Part shown: positions 26,468 through 35,490 of the stretch, one piece after another | Layout of the letters: every line of letters begins with the position of its first letter | How positions within the stretch are numbered: position 1 is the first letter of the stretch | NCBI RefSeq assembly: GCF_009727955.1 | Contig: NZ_WOBR01000011.1 | Location: 62,001-126,000 of the forward strand | Reading direction: 5' to 3' | Origin: Aliivibrio fischeri | GTDB taxonomy: Bacteria; Pseudomonadota; Gammaproteobacteria; Enterobacterales; Vibrionaceae | Length of the DNA stretch: 64,000 nucleotides | Position numbers and translations under genes: made by a program | The notes under the pieces: generated by a model | Database searches by the model: none | What the model was told of the DNA's origin: nothing | What the model saw: the letters and a program-made list of their open reading frames with translations, nothing else

Positions 26468-29400
26468 ATGAAAAGCCTAAATATTTTTAAGAAAAAAAGC
26501 ATAACAGTGTGTGTATTATCAGCATTACCTGTTATGACTTTTGCTAAAAATACCGAGAATTTACAGCAGCTCGATTCTGATACTATGGGGATCTTAATTG
26601 ATGCTCATGAACAAACAGACAGTTCACGTATTTATTTAGATGAAGGTGCAATATGGGCAAGTCGTGATATCACCAAATTTAACCCTGTATTAGATTTGAG
26701 TGTGAGTGATGAGGCCGAGATTGAAAATGGGGCTTTAGTTAATGCACTGAATTTTTCTGTCAATACAAACTACAGTTACTACATAAAGACATGGCAGCTA
26801 GAAGTATACCGCGGTGCAGATCGTCATTTATCCGAACCTTTAATCGTAAAAAAAGGTGATGTATTAGCCAATAGTACGGATATCGAGTGGGATGGTTCAA
26901 CAGAGGTTGATCATCAATTTAGACTAGGTGAACAATTGCTGTTTAGGCTCAAGGTTTGGGATAAAGATGGCAATATGGATGTCACCAGTTTAGGGGTGGT
27001 TGATCTTGTTCGACCTAATAAAGATCTTTCTATTGATAAAAACATAAATGAAGAAGACTCGGGACGTCATTTTGGTAAGTCACGGTTGATGCGTCATAAC
27101 ATTCCCACCTCATCAGGTTTGGCAAAATTCATTGGTACAGGGCTTGATGGCGTCGATAAAGTGATTATCGGTGAAGATGAATTTGATGTTGTAGAAGGGG
27201 ATTTATATGCGGAAATCTTCCTACCAACGGATGCGTATCGATTCCCTACGACGGTTGTTTTTGACTCAGGAGAAGAGCGTCGATTCTCTCTTTATGCCCG
27301 TATTCCTGATACCTATTATGCACAAGCTGGTTTAGCTGATTTCTATGTTGGTGCAAATCGTGTAGGTGGTAGTACAGGTGCGTTAGAGGTCAATGAGCAA
27401 TATGCTCAAGATATCTATAACCAAGGACGTATTGCCTATTTTGGTCAGGGAAAATTTGGTGACAAATTACGAGTTGTTGCTCATGTAGATACCAAGGACA
27501 GTGCCGTAAAGGATATGTTCAAAAATCCATTTGCAGCAAATGACGCTTCGACTGTATTTGACATTGTCGATGGTGACGATGAAATGATGTATGGCAATTA
27601 TGGTGATGGAGCTAATATTCAAAAAGTGGTGAACACAAAAGGTAAAGTTTACCTCGATGTTCAATACGACAAATCTCAATATCTGTGGGGTAATTTTAAT
27701 ACTGGAATTACGGGTACAGATAATGGTGATTACAACCGCAGTTTATATGGTTTTAAAGGAGATTACCGCACAAGAGAAACTACCTTATACGGTGAGGATC
27801 GTTTAAATATTGTCGGTTTTGCTTCACAAGCAGATTCACTTTATTCGCATGATGAGTTTTTAGGAACGGGTGGTTCATTATACTTCTTACAGCATGGTGA
27901 AGTGCTACCTGGTAGCGATAAAGTCATGATTAAAGTCATGAATAAAGACAGCGGGATTGTAGAGAGAGAAATTCCATTACAATCAGGACGTGACTATGAG
28001 ATAGACGAATATCAAGGGCGAATTATTTTAACGAGACCGTTATCTGATATTGTTTCTGACAGTTTTGGTTCAGTTATTGATGATTCGCCTCGTGGTGGTT
28101 ATGAAAACTATTTATCTGTTGATTATGAATATATTCCAAGAGGTAAAGACGCACAAGATGCGATGGCCTATGGTGGTCGAGCTAAAGGTTGGATTAATGA
28201 TTATATTGGTGTTGGTGCAACTTACATAACAGAAGAAAAAGACAGTCAAGATTACGAACTGTATTCAACAGATCTAACATTACGTGCAACAGAAGGTACT
28301 TATCTAAAAACAGAGTTCGGGCACACTACTGGAACACAAGCAGACAGTAACTTTGTTTCATTTGATGGTGGCTTGACCTTTACACCAATTACATCGGGTA
28401 ATGTAAATGATCGCGAAGGAAATAACATTCAAGTTCTTGGTGTCGCCAGTTTATATGATCTCGCTCCGGATATGTTCGGTGCTGTTGGGAATGATATTAA
28501 AGCTTGGTATAAGTCAAAAGATGCGGGGTACTCATACGCGAGTCAAAGTGACGATCTTGAACAAGAGTCTTATGGAACAGAAGTTCGTTTGCAAGTTGGC
28601 GATCGAGTTCAAGTATCCACTCGTTTTACATCAATGGAAGAAAAAGAGCTAGACGGTACATTAGAAACAGACAGTGAACAAATTGAGCTAGAAACACAGT
28701 TTTTGGTAACCGAACACGTAAAAATTTCATTAGCTGGGAAACATGTTAAAGAACTCAATAGACAGAAAGAGTCAGGAACTGGTTCATTAGCGGGAGCAAA
28801 AGCAGAATACCTTTGGGATAGTGAAAATAGCGTTTACGTTAAGGCTCAAACAACTGTGGATGCGACTGATTCCTATGATGATAACGACAGTGTCACTGTG
28901 GGTGCAGAAACAAGAATTCTAGAGGATCTGACGCTTGGTGGTGCATACACAACGGGTAGCCGTGGTGATGCTGCAGAAGCCACAGTAAATTATGATGTGA
29001 CTAAAGATTATTCTACTTATGTTACTTATGTAGAAGATAATTATCAGGATCAAAATAACGTAATTTTAGGGCAAAGAGCAGCGTTAACTCAAACTGTCGA
29101 TTTCTATCAAGAGAATCAATTTGTTAATGAAAACAATGGAAAAGGACGTATTGATTCATTTGGCTTTGATAATGAATTTACTGATGATATTGATCTTGGT
29201 ATTGCTTACCAGCAAGGTGAGATTGAATATAATAATGACCCCAATAATACACTAACGGGTCTTGTTCACCGTAAAGCCATCAGTTTTAGTATAAGTTTTG
29301 ATCTTGATGATGTTCTTTTAAAGAACAAGTTTGAATATCGTGTCGATGAAACTGAAGAAACCAATGAAAAAATTGAACAATGGGTAACAACAAATAGTTA

Positions 29401-30004
29401 TACCCACCACTTAACCAAAGAATACACCTTATTTGGTAAGTTTAATTATTCTCGCTCAGAAAATGAAACTAACAGTGAGTTACTTGAACGCTTTATTGAG
29501 TCTAGTATCGGTTTGGCTTATCGACCAATTTACAATGATAGATTGAATTTATTGGCACGTTATACGTATTTAGTGGACTTTGATAACTTAAATCGTGATG
29601 TTGAATACTCAGACGAAGAAAGCCATATCATCGAAACTGAGGCGATATATTCTTGGAATGCTCATTGGGATTTTGGCGCGAAATACGCGTATAAAGATAA
29701 ATATCAACGTTTTGATCGTGCATCGGGTGCTGGGATTGATGTTAATAGCCAAATTTATCTCACTGGCATCAGTGCTTCTTATCGCATAATGAAGAATTGG
29801 GATGTAACAGGCCAATATCATTGGAAAGTAGATACTCAATACGATGAAATGGAAGATGGAGCACTTATCTCATTTAATAAACATTTAACAGATAACTTTA
29901 AGATGGGTGTTGGGTACAACTTTTCTCGATTCGACGATAACTTAACAAACGATGATGATTATGATGCAAGTGGTGTATTCATTAATCTTATTGGTAAAAT
30001 TTAA
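26468..30004 (+). CDS. Predicted outer-membrane barrel partner of the repeat protein
   Basis: 1178 residues. Signal peptide about 1-26 (ending MTFA), a periplasmic beta-rich part (about 30-330), then a segment with the sequence marks seen, from memory, in the C-terminal half of large one-chain DUF11/OmpA proteins: GKVYLDVQYDKSQYLWGNFN, NRSLYGFKGDYRT, LGTGGSLYFLQHGEVLPGS, SGRDYEIDEYQGRIILTRPL. From about residue 560 to the end, repeated amphipathic strands with aromatic ends suggest an outer-membrane barrel. The last residues (FINLIGKI) lack the usual terminal Phe, so insertion by BAM is not certain. It has its own signal peptide and an AGAAGAG ribosome site 20 bases after the upstream gene, so it is a true separate protein. 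Probable anchor or secretion partner for the giant protein. Confidence 0.82.
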   Translation: MKSLNIFKKKSITVCVLSALPVMTFAKNTENLQQLDSDTMGILIDAHEQTDSSRIYLDEGAIWASRDITKFNPVLDLSVSDEAEIENGALVNALNFSVNTNYSYYIKTWQLEVYRGADRHLSEPLIVKKGDVLANSTDIEWDGSTEVDHQFRLGEQLLFRLKVWDKDGNMDVTSLGVVDLVRPNKDLSIDKNINEEDSGRHFGKSRLMRHNIPTSSGLAKFIGTGLDGVDKVIIGEDEFDVVEGDLYAEIFLPTDAYRFPTTVVFDSGEERRFSLYARIPDTYYAQAGLADFYVGANRVGGSTGALEVNEQYAQDIYNQGRIAYFGQGKFGDKLRVVAHVDTKDSAVKDMFKNPFAANDASTVFDIVDGDDEMMYGNYGDGANIQKVVNTKGKVYLDVQYDKSQYLWGNFNTGITGTDNGDYNRSLYGFKGDYRTRETTLYGEDRLNIVGFASQADSLYSHDEFLGTGGSLYFLQHGEVLPGSDKVMIKVMNKDSGIVEREIPLQSGRDYEIDEYQGRIILTRPLSDIVSDSFGSVIDDSPRGGYENYLSVDYEYIPRGKDAQDAMAYGGRAKGWINDYIGVGATYITEEKDSQDYELYSTDLTLRATEGTYLKTEFGHTTGTQADSNFVSFDGGLTFTPITSGNVNDREGNNIQVLGVASLYDLAPDMFGAVGNDIKAWYKSKDAGYSYASQSDDLEQESYGTEVRLQVGDRVQVSTRFTSMEEKELDGTLETDSEQIELETQFLVTEHVKISLAGKHVKELNRQKESGTGSLAGAKAEYLWDSENSVYVKAQTTVDATDSYDDNDSVTVGAETRILEDLTLGGAYTTGSRGDAAEATVNYDVTKDYSTYVTYVEDNYQDQNNVILGQRAALTQTVDFYQENQFVNENNGKGRIDSFGFDNEFTDDIDLGIAYQQGEIEYNNDPNNTLTGLVHRKAISFSISFDLDDVLLKNKFEYRVDETEETNEKIEQWVTTNSYTHHLTKEYTLFGKFNYSRSENETNSELLERFIESSIGLAYRPIYNDRLNLLARYTYLVDFDNLNRDVEYSDEESHIIETEAIYSWNAHWDFGAKYAYKDKYQRFDRASGAGIDVNSQIYLTGISASYRIMKNWDVTGQYHWKVDTQYDEMEDGALISFNKHLTDNFKMGVGYNFSRFDDNLTNDDDYDASGVFINLIGKI

Positions 30005-30013
30005 GGAAGAAAG

Positions 30014-30934
30014 ATGCAAATAAAACAATCGCTATTTATTGGATTAGGTCTTCTTTCTTTGTTTGGGTGTAGTACTGATACTTACGTAAGCCAAGAAAAC
30101 ATTGATAAATATGATGAGCGAGTTCAAAAGTTTTTAATTGCAGAGTGTTTAGTACCACAGCGTGAAATACAAATCGGTGTAGCTGAACACTTTGAATTCG
30201 ATAAATCAGAAATTATGGAGGGAGATTTCCCATCGTTAAATCAGTTTGTTCGTGATATTGAAAAGTTAAAAGGTCGAATTGCTATTGTTGGTCATACAGA
30301 CTATCAAGGTTCTGAAAAATATAATGAACAACTCTCTCTTAGACGTGCAGATTCAATCAAAACATACCTTTTAAAGCAATTGAATGCGGATAATTATGAA
30401 TGGGAAATTAAATATTATGGTGAGAAAAAGCCATTAATCGAAGGGCGAACATTAGAAGCAAATGCGGCAAACCGTCGCGCGTATTTGGTTTTTGAACAAA
30501 CAGTAGAGAAAGAAACGAACCCTGCGTGTTTACCTCCAGAGCCGAAGAGAAAAGTTTATGTAACGATGGCATCACATTTTGATTTTGATAAATCTGTATT
30601 AAAAGAGAAAGATAAAATTGAATTAGACAAGCTAGCATTAAAATTAGAAGGACTGACTGGACGCATATTGATCGCGGGTCATACGGATTATCAAGGTTCC
30701 GTGAGTTATAATGAAAAACTCGCAAAAGAGCGCTCTATCGCGGTACAAGAATATTTAAAAACTCGGGTTGATCCGACACAATTTGTCTGGGAAGTTAAAT
30801 CATTTGGTGAAAGTGAACCGATAATTCAAGAGCATACGTTAAAGGCGAATGCTGAAAACCGTCGAGCATTTGTCGTCTTTAAAGAAGGTCCATTACCTGA
30901 AGAAAAAATTGAATCATTGACCGATAAAAAATAA
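30014..30934 (+). CDS. Lipoprotein with two tandem OmpA domains
   Basis: 306 residues. Lipoprotein signal with Cys19 in SLFGCS (Ser at +2, outer-membrane sorting). Two OmpA C-terminal-like domains follow, about 52-160 and 178-285: HFEFDKSEI...GHTDYQGSEKYNEQLS...NAANRRAYLVFE and HFDFDKSVL...GHTDYQGSVSYNEKLA...NAENRRAFVVFK. Both retain the Asp of HTD and the Arg pair needed to bind peptidoglycan peptides, so both could bind wall. The copies are alike along their length, indicating an internal duplication. It begins 10 bases after the barrel gene with GGAAG before the ATG, and ends at a strong terminator. Likely holds the barrel and repeat protein to the cell wall. Confidence 0.88.
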   Translation: MQIKQSLFIGLGLLSLFGCSTDTYVSQENIDKYDERVQKFLIAECLVPQREIQIGVAEHFEFDKSEIMEGDFPSLNQFVRDIEKLKGRIAIVGHTDYQGSEKYNEQLSLRRADSIKTYLLKQLNADNYEWEIKYYGEKKPLIEGRTLEANAANRRAYLVFEQTVEKETNPACLPPEPKRKVYVTMASHFDFDKSVLKEKDKIELDKLALKLEGLTGRILIAGHTDYQGSVSYNEKLAKERSIAVQEYLKTRVDPTQFVWEVKSFGESEPIIQEHTLKANAENRRAFVVFKEGPLPEEKIESLTDKK

Positions 30935-30940
30935 AAATAG

Positions 30941-30973
30941 GGCGTTCATTTAGAGTTAAATGAACGCCTTTTT
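30941..30973. terminator. Strong bidirectional terminator of the surface operon
   Basis: GGCGTTCATTTA (30941-30952) pairs perfectly with TAAATGAACGCC (30957-30968) around GAGT, then TTTTT. It ends the three-gene operon and the convergent DUF2797 gene. Confidence 0.9.
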
Positions 30974-30974
30974 G

Positions 30975-31802
30975 TTACGCTGTCACAGTGACTTCATAAG
31001 ATCCAAATTTTCGGATGTTGATAACACCAGTGTCAAACAGTAGGTACTGACCTTTAATACCATTAAGAACGCCTGTGACTTCAGGGTTTTTATCAAAGTT
31101 ATGACTTACGATTTTTGTCGGAAACTCATTAACAGGAAACGCAATATCAAGAATGTGCTCGTCTAATAATTCAACAGAATTTTCACCATGCTCAGCTTGA
31201 ATCTTTGCAATTGCCGCTTCAACTTGAGGCAATAGTTCTAAGGCCGCTTCTTTTAAAGGTAGGGGATCACCGTTACCTTTTAATAGTGTGCGCCAATTGG
31301 TTTTATCTGCAATGAGTTTTGCTAACTCAATTTCAACTAGACCTGAAATTAAGCGGTTTTTCACTTTAGCGATAGGCAAACCTTGAGTTGCGCCTTGATC
31401 AATCCAGCGTGTAGGAATTTGAGTATGACGGGTAATGCCGACTTTCATGCTTGATGTATTAGAAAGATAAACATAGTGATCAACAAAGCAATTCTCTTCA
31501 CCCCATTGAGGTTCGCGACATGTTCCTTCTGCGAAATGACATGTTTCAGGTTTCATTATGCACATATCGCAACTTGCTAGCTTTTTCATACACACAAAGC
31601 AATGACCTTGAGAGTAGCTTTTTTTCGTTTTCTTGCCGCATGAGCAGCAAAAGATATTACCTGTATGAGTAAGAGTTAGCGTTTTACCAATTAAAGAGTT
31701 TAAGTTGATTTCTTCATCTCCGACAGGCAGACGATATTGAACGGTTCCTTCAGATAAAGAAGAACGCATTTTTGCTAATGTTCCAGTAATTTGAATGCTC
31801 AT
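30975..31802 (-). CDS. DUF2797 family protein with Cys cluster
   Basis: 275 residues. The region about 50-100 holds a dense cysteine/histidine cluster (CCSCGKK, HCFVCMKKLASCDMC, ETCHF, GTC), enough for two zinc sites. It is followed by VYLSNTSSMKVGITR and TRWIDQGA, a strand-loop-strand with conserved Arg that resembles the start of a GIY-YIG nuclease-like domain (inference). DUF2797 proteins are widespread and uncharacterised. No signal peptide. It is monocistronic and convergent with the surface operon across a shared terminator. A nucleic-acid role is plausible but unproven. Confidence 0.82.
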   Translation of the reverse strand: MSIQITGTLAKMRSSLSEGTVQYRLPVGDEEINLNSLIGKTLTLTHTGNIFCCSCGKKTKKSYSQGHCFVCMKKLASCDMCIMKPETCHFAEGTCREPQWGEENCFVDHYVYLSNTSSMKVGITRHTQIPTRWIDQGATQGLPIAKVKNRLISGLVEIELAKLIADKTNWRTLLKGNGDPLPLKEAALELLPQVEAAIAKIQAEHGENSVELLDEHILDIAFPVNEFPTKIVSHNFDKNPEVTGVLNGIKGQYLLFDTGVINIRKFGSYEVTVTA

Positions 31803-31992
31803 GAACTTTCTACTTTTATTTTTATAAATGAATGTTTATTAGAATAAAACCATTGTAACAAAGTCATGAGAGAGTGTAAGAGCTCAAGTGAATATTTATA
31901 TGCAAGGATAAACGACAGTTATGATATACTCGTCACATTAGACCAGAATGACTGGTTATTTATCAATAATACTCGAAATTGGAGTGCAGCTT

Positions 31993-33330
31993 TTGCAATT
32001 TAAAGATTTAGGTTTAGATAATCGCCTATTAAAAAATCTCGCTCACCAGAACATTAAAAAACCAACTGAAATTCAACGTAAGGCTGTTCCTGTTGCTATT
32101 GCAGGTAAAGATGTTCTTGCGTCGTCAAAAACAGGTTCAGGTAAAACATTAGCTTTCGTTTTACCAATGCTTCACAAATCACTGAAAACGAAATCTTTCT
32201 CAAAGAATGATCCTCGAGCCGTGATTCTTGCGCCAACACGTGAATTAGCTAAACAAGTATATAGCCATTTACGCGCAATGTTAGGTGGTTTAACTTATGA
32301 CGCGACATTGATTACTGGCGGTGAGAACTTTAATGACCAAGTGAATGCATTACGCAAGCACCCTAAGTTCATTGTTGCAACTCCAGGACGTTTAGCTGAC
32401 CACCTTGAGCATCAATCTCTGTACCTTGATGGTTTAGAAACGCTGATCCTTGACGAAGCTGACCGTATGCTAGATCTTGGCTTTGCTGAGCATTTGCAAA
32501 AGATTCATAAAGCGGCAAGTCACCGTCGTCGTCAAACGTTAATGTTCTCAGCAACGCTTGATCACGATGCAGTGAATAAGTTCGCAGGTAACATGCTGGA
32601 TAATCCAAAGCGTATTTCTGTAGGTTTATCGAATGATGAGCACAAAGACATTACGCAACGTTTCTACTTATGTGACCATTTAGATCACAAGCAAGCGATC
32701 TTAAACAAAATCATTGAGACAGAAGACTACTTCCAAATCATGATTTTCACAGCAACACGCTCTGATACTGATCGTTTAACTAAGTTATTAAACGAAGAGA
32801 ATTTAAAAGCAGTAGCACTAAGTGGTGATATGAATCAAACCGCTCGTAATAACATTATGAGTCAGTTTGAGCGTCGTGTTCACAAGATCTTAGTAACAAC
32901 CGATGTTGCTTCTCGTGGTTTAGACTTAACAAGTGTAACGCACGTAATTAACTTTGATATGCCAAAGCATATGGAAGAGTATGTTCACCGTGTTGGTCGT
33001 ACAGGCCGTGCAGGTAAGAAAGGTACTGCGATTTCACTTGTTGGTCCAAAAGACTGGGAAAGCTTTAAACGTGTAGAAACCTTCTTACAACAAGATTTGT
33101 CTTTCTCTGTATTTGAAGAATTAAAAGGCAAATTTAAAGGATTGAAACCGAAACATAAACGTACGTTTGTGAAAAAAGGCGATCCTAAGAAATTTAAAGC
33201 GAAGGGTAATCAAAACAAGCCTAAAGCGCCTAAGAAACGTGATAACTCGTTCCATACAAATGTTGCAGTTGGTGATCAGGTATTTATGCCAAAGAAAAAG
33301 CCAAAGCAAATTGTGGTTGATGACGAGTAA
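31993..33330 (+). CDS. DEAD-box ATP-dependent RNA helicase, TTG start
   Basis: 445 residues. I place the start at the TTG at 31993 because GGAG lies eight bases upstream and it yields the family-typical opening MQFKDLGLDNRLL; the ATG 45 bases earlier would add an atypical hydrophobic tail. Helicase motifs are complete: Q-motif (PTEIQRKAVP), I (SKTGSGKT), Ia (APTRELA), II (DEAD), III (SAT), IV-V (TTDVASRGLD) and VI (HRVGRTGRAG). The C-terminal 80 residues are lysine-rich and low complexity, typical of RNA-binding tails. Such helicases act in ribosome assembly or RNA decay; the exact paralogue (RhlE/SrmB-like) cannot be fixed by eye. Ends at a strong terminator. Confidence 0.92.
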   Translation: MQFKDLGLDNRLLKNLAHQNIKKPTEIQRKAVPVAIAGKDVLASSKTGSGKTLAFVLPMLHKSLKTKSFSKNDPRAVILAPTRELAKQVYSHLRAMLGGLTYDATLITGGENFNDQVNALRKHPKFIVATPGRLADHLEHQSLYLDGLETLILDEADRMLDLGFAEHLQKIHKAASHRRRQTLMFSATLDHDAVNKFAGNMLDNPKRISVGLSNDEHKDITQRFYLCDHLDHKQAILNKIIETEDYFQIMIFTATRSDTDRLTKLLNEENLKAVALSGDMNQTARNNIMSQFERRVHKILVTTDVASRGLDLTSVTHVINFDMPKHMEEYVHRVGRTGRAGKKGTAISLVGPKDWESFKRVETFLQQDLSFSVFEELKGKFKGLKPKHKRTFVKKGDPKKFKAKGNQNKPKAPKKRDNSFHTNVAVGDQVFMPKKKPKQIVVDDE

Positions 33331-33367
33331 GCTATCTAGTTTACTTATATAGAGTAAATCAGAAATA

Positions 33368-33404
33368 AAAAATGACAAGGGAGCGAACTTCCTTGTCATT
33401 TTTT
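33368..33404. terminator. Rho-independent terminator after the helicase
   Basis: AATGACAAGG (33371-33380) pairs with CCTTGTCATT (33391-33400), extended by flanking A and T runs. It is placed between the helicase and the convergent ppnP gene. Confidence 0.88.
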
Positions 33405-33474
33405 TTAAACTAAAAACGAGTAATAGTTTGAAACCAGTATTGTGAATCAATACTAATTTGGTTAGGTACTCGTA

Positions 33475-33756
33475 TTACAAATACTCACATAAATACGCAG
33501 TTTCGATTTCTACTTTTACTTCAAATGAAGAGTTACCTTCAACTGAGAAATCTTCACCAGAAGAGAAAGTAACCCAGTCAGCATCTGTTGAGCGTTTAAT
33601 GGTAAGAGCACCTGTGATAACACTCATTTTCTCAGCAGCAGCTGTGCCAAAAGTGTAGTTACCCGGTAACATTACACCTACAGAAATTGCGTTACTGTTT
33701 TGTTCAAATCCAATAGATTTTACTTTATCTTCAAAATAGCTATTTACGGTTAACAT
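33475..33756 (-). CDS. ppnP: Pyrimidine/purine nucleoside phosphorylase PpnP
   Basis: 93 residues, matching PpnP (formerly YaiE, DUF1255; 94 residues in E. coli) over the full length: NSYFEDKVKSIGF, SVGVMLPGNYTFGTA, MSVITGALTI and the closing SYLC-type ending (TAYLCEYL). PpnP is a small cupin that splits nucleosides with phosphate, giving a base and ribose-1-phosphate; it acts in nucleoside salvage in the cytoplasm. Monocistronic by position. Very secure call. Confidence 0.95.
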   Translation of the reverse strand: MLTVNSYFEDKVKSIGFEQNSNAISVGVMLPGNYTFGTAAAEKMSVITGALTIKRSTDADWVTFSSGEDFSVEGNSSFEVKVEIETAYLCEYL

Positions 33757-33817
33757 GTGACATCCTTGAAATTAAAATCGAGTAAACAATATGTTATTCG
33801 ACCATTATTTTCAATAG

Positions 33818-34630
33818 TTACTTGATATAACCAAGTGATTGAATGGTTTTAGTCGCTTCAGGTGAAGCAATATAATTCATAAATTCAGTCGACTCTTTTG
33901 ATATTGTTTGGTTTTTGTATACAAATAAAAATGGATGAGAAAGAGAGTACTTGTTTTCCATTATAGCTTCTTGGCTTGGTAAAATATTATCTACCTTTAA
34001 AACTCGTAATTGAGCTATATCACCAAGTGTCCCTGCTGAAACATAACCAATAGCATAAGGATTACGTGAAACAATACTCTTCACCATACCCGTACCATTA
34101 ACAACAAGAGCATTATCGCTAATATCTGACACGGTAAACGAATTGATTTCTTGTGTTAAACCAAAGTGTTTTTCAAACGAAAAACGAGAGCCAGAAGCAA
34201 TTTCACGCGAGATTACCGATATTTTACGATCTGTCCCACCGACGTCTTTCCAGTTTTTTATATCACCATGATAAATTTTCCAAATATTCTCAGTTGATAA
34301 TTCAGTTATTGGGTTATCAGGGTGAACAACAATAGCAATGGCATCGTAGGCAATAAGTGTAGAACTTAATGTCTCTTTTTCTTGTTCGGTTAATTCACGA
34401 GAACTAATAGCAAGGTTTACGGTGTCATCAACCAACAATTTAATACCAGCACTTGATCCAACGCTTTGTAAATCAATGAGTGGTTTATTGTCTTTATTGT
34501 ATTGGTCGATAAAAGGTTCTAATAAAGTCGAAACTGAGGTAGAACCCGCAATTACCGTATTCGCAGCAAAAGTTGAAGAGCTAAAAAGTAACGCTGTAAA
34601 TAAAGAGGTGTAACTAAACGCTTTGAACAT
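33818..34630 (-). CDS. PstS-like phosphate-binding protein
   Basis: 270 residues with a signal peptide (about 1-22, ending TFA). The mature part follows the PstS/phosphate-binding pattern: AGSTSVSTLLEPF, an SVGSSAGIKLL loop, LAISSRELTEQE, IAIVVHPDNPI, then REIASGSRFSFEKHFG and AIGYVSAGTL. The two Ser-rich loops would bind the oxyanion. No pstCAB genes adjoin it, so it may serve a transporter encoded elsewhere or act as a sensor; other roles (adhesion, polyphosphate) are known for orphan PstS proteins. It lies downstream of an AraC-type regulator, about 60 bases away on the same strand. Confidence 0.88.
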   Translation of the reverse strand: MFKAFSYTSLFTALLFSSSTFAANTVIAGSTSVSTLLEPFIDQYNKDNKPLIDLQSVGSSAGIKLLVDDTVNLAISSRELTEQEKETLSSTLIAYDAIAIVVHPDNPITELSTENIWKIYHGDIKNWKDVGGTDRKISVISREIASGSRFSFEKHFGLTQEINSFTVSDISDNALVVNGTGMVKSIVSRNPYAIGYVSAGTLGDIAQLRVLKVDNILPSQEAIMENKYSLSHPFLFVYKNQTISKESTEFMNYIASPEATKTIQSLGYIK

Positions 34631-34692
34631 GAGCTAAATCCATTGTGAAAAAAAAGCATCATAATCTGGAAGTGTTACACCATTGTGACAAG

Positions 34693-35490
34693 TTATCCTT
34701 GAAGTGAATCACGAAATTCTTTAGGTGTGATCCCTTTGACTGACTTAAAACTCGTACTAAAGTGCGCTGCTGTTTTAAAACCTGTGTCATAGGCGATTTC
34801 AGTGATAGTTTTTCGAGTCAGTCTTAGTTGTGTTGCCGCATAATTAATGCGTTTTACTTTTACTAGATGAGCAAAAGAGAGTTTATCTGATTGAAGTTTA
34901 CGTTTTAATGTTGATGCAGACATTCCTAATTTTGGAGCAACCATATCAATGGTTAAATCTGCTGATATATGCTCTTCAACGTATCTTATAAGTTGTTGAG
35001 AGGTCGTTAATACCGATATTTTTTGTATAAAAGGGATTAAACATGGCTGTTTGTTTACCATTTCACTCAACAAAGCTAAGGTTAAAAACTCAAGAGTGTC
35101 ATTGTTATCATTATTTGCTAATTGTTCTTTTAACAGTTCAAGCAGTCTGACTACAGATGTATCTTGAGCGGTAAAAATGAAAGTGTCAGAATTGCAAGGT
35201 GAGTGAGCTGGTGCATTGCTGTATGACAAAAATTTCTGAAATAGAGCAACATCGATAACAACAGATTGAGCTTTAAAATTATTATTATCGTTTGTCATTT
35301 TTATTTTTGAAATATCGCCTGAGCTGTATAACAAAAAATCACCAGCATTAAGCGTAATATCATCACCGGTTCTATCGCGATAATGAAATTGACCAGAAGT
35401 TACAATGAAAATACCATTACGCTCTACAGGGTAGCGATCTGATTTTCTTCTGGTATGAGTATTAAACTCGTGTAACTGGACTGGAGACAT
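34693..35490 (-). CDS. AraC-family transcriptional regulator
   Basis: 265 residues (one more if the immediately preceding ATG is used). The N-terminal half (about 1-150) is a cupin-like effector domain; the C-terminal 100 residues carry the two HTH motifs of AraC proteins, with LTIDMVAPKLGMSASTLKR in the first and ITEIAYDTGFKTAAHFSTSF and GITPKEFR in the second. Effector unknown. It is divergent from sgrR and upstream of the PstS-like gene on the same strand, which could be its target. The 126-base divergent space is AT-rich. Confidence 0.88.
   Translation of the reverse strand: MSPVQLHEFNTHTRRKSDRYPVERNGIFIVTSGQFHYRDRTGDDITLNAGDFLLYSSGDISKIKMTNDNNNFKAQSVVIDVALFQKFLSYSNAPAHSPCNSDTFIFTAQDTSVVRLLELLKEQLANNDNNDTLEFLTLALLSEMVNKQPCLIPFIQKISVLTTSQQLIRYVEEHISADLTIDMVAPKLGMSASTLKRKLQSDKLSFAHLVKVKRINYAATQLRLTRKTITEIAYDTGFKTAAHFSTSFKSVKGITPKEFRDSLQG

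Noticed and set aside
26440-26470. Idea that the giant protein and barrel protein are one gene split by a recent frameshift
   Set aside because: The second gene has its own ribosome site and a complete signal peptide, and the first ends cleanly, so they are two real genes.
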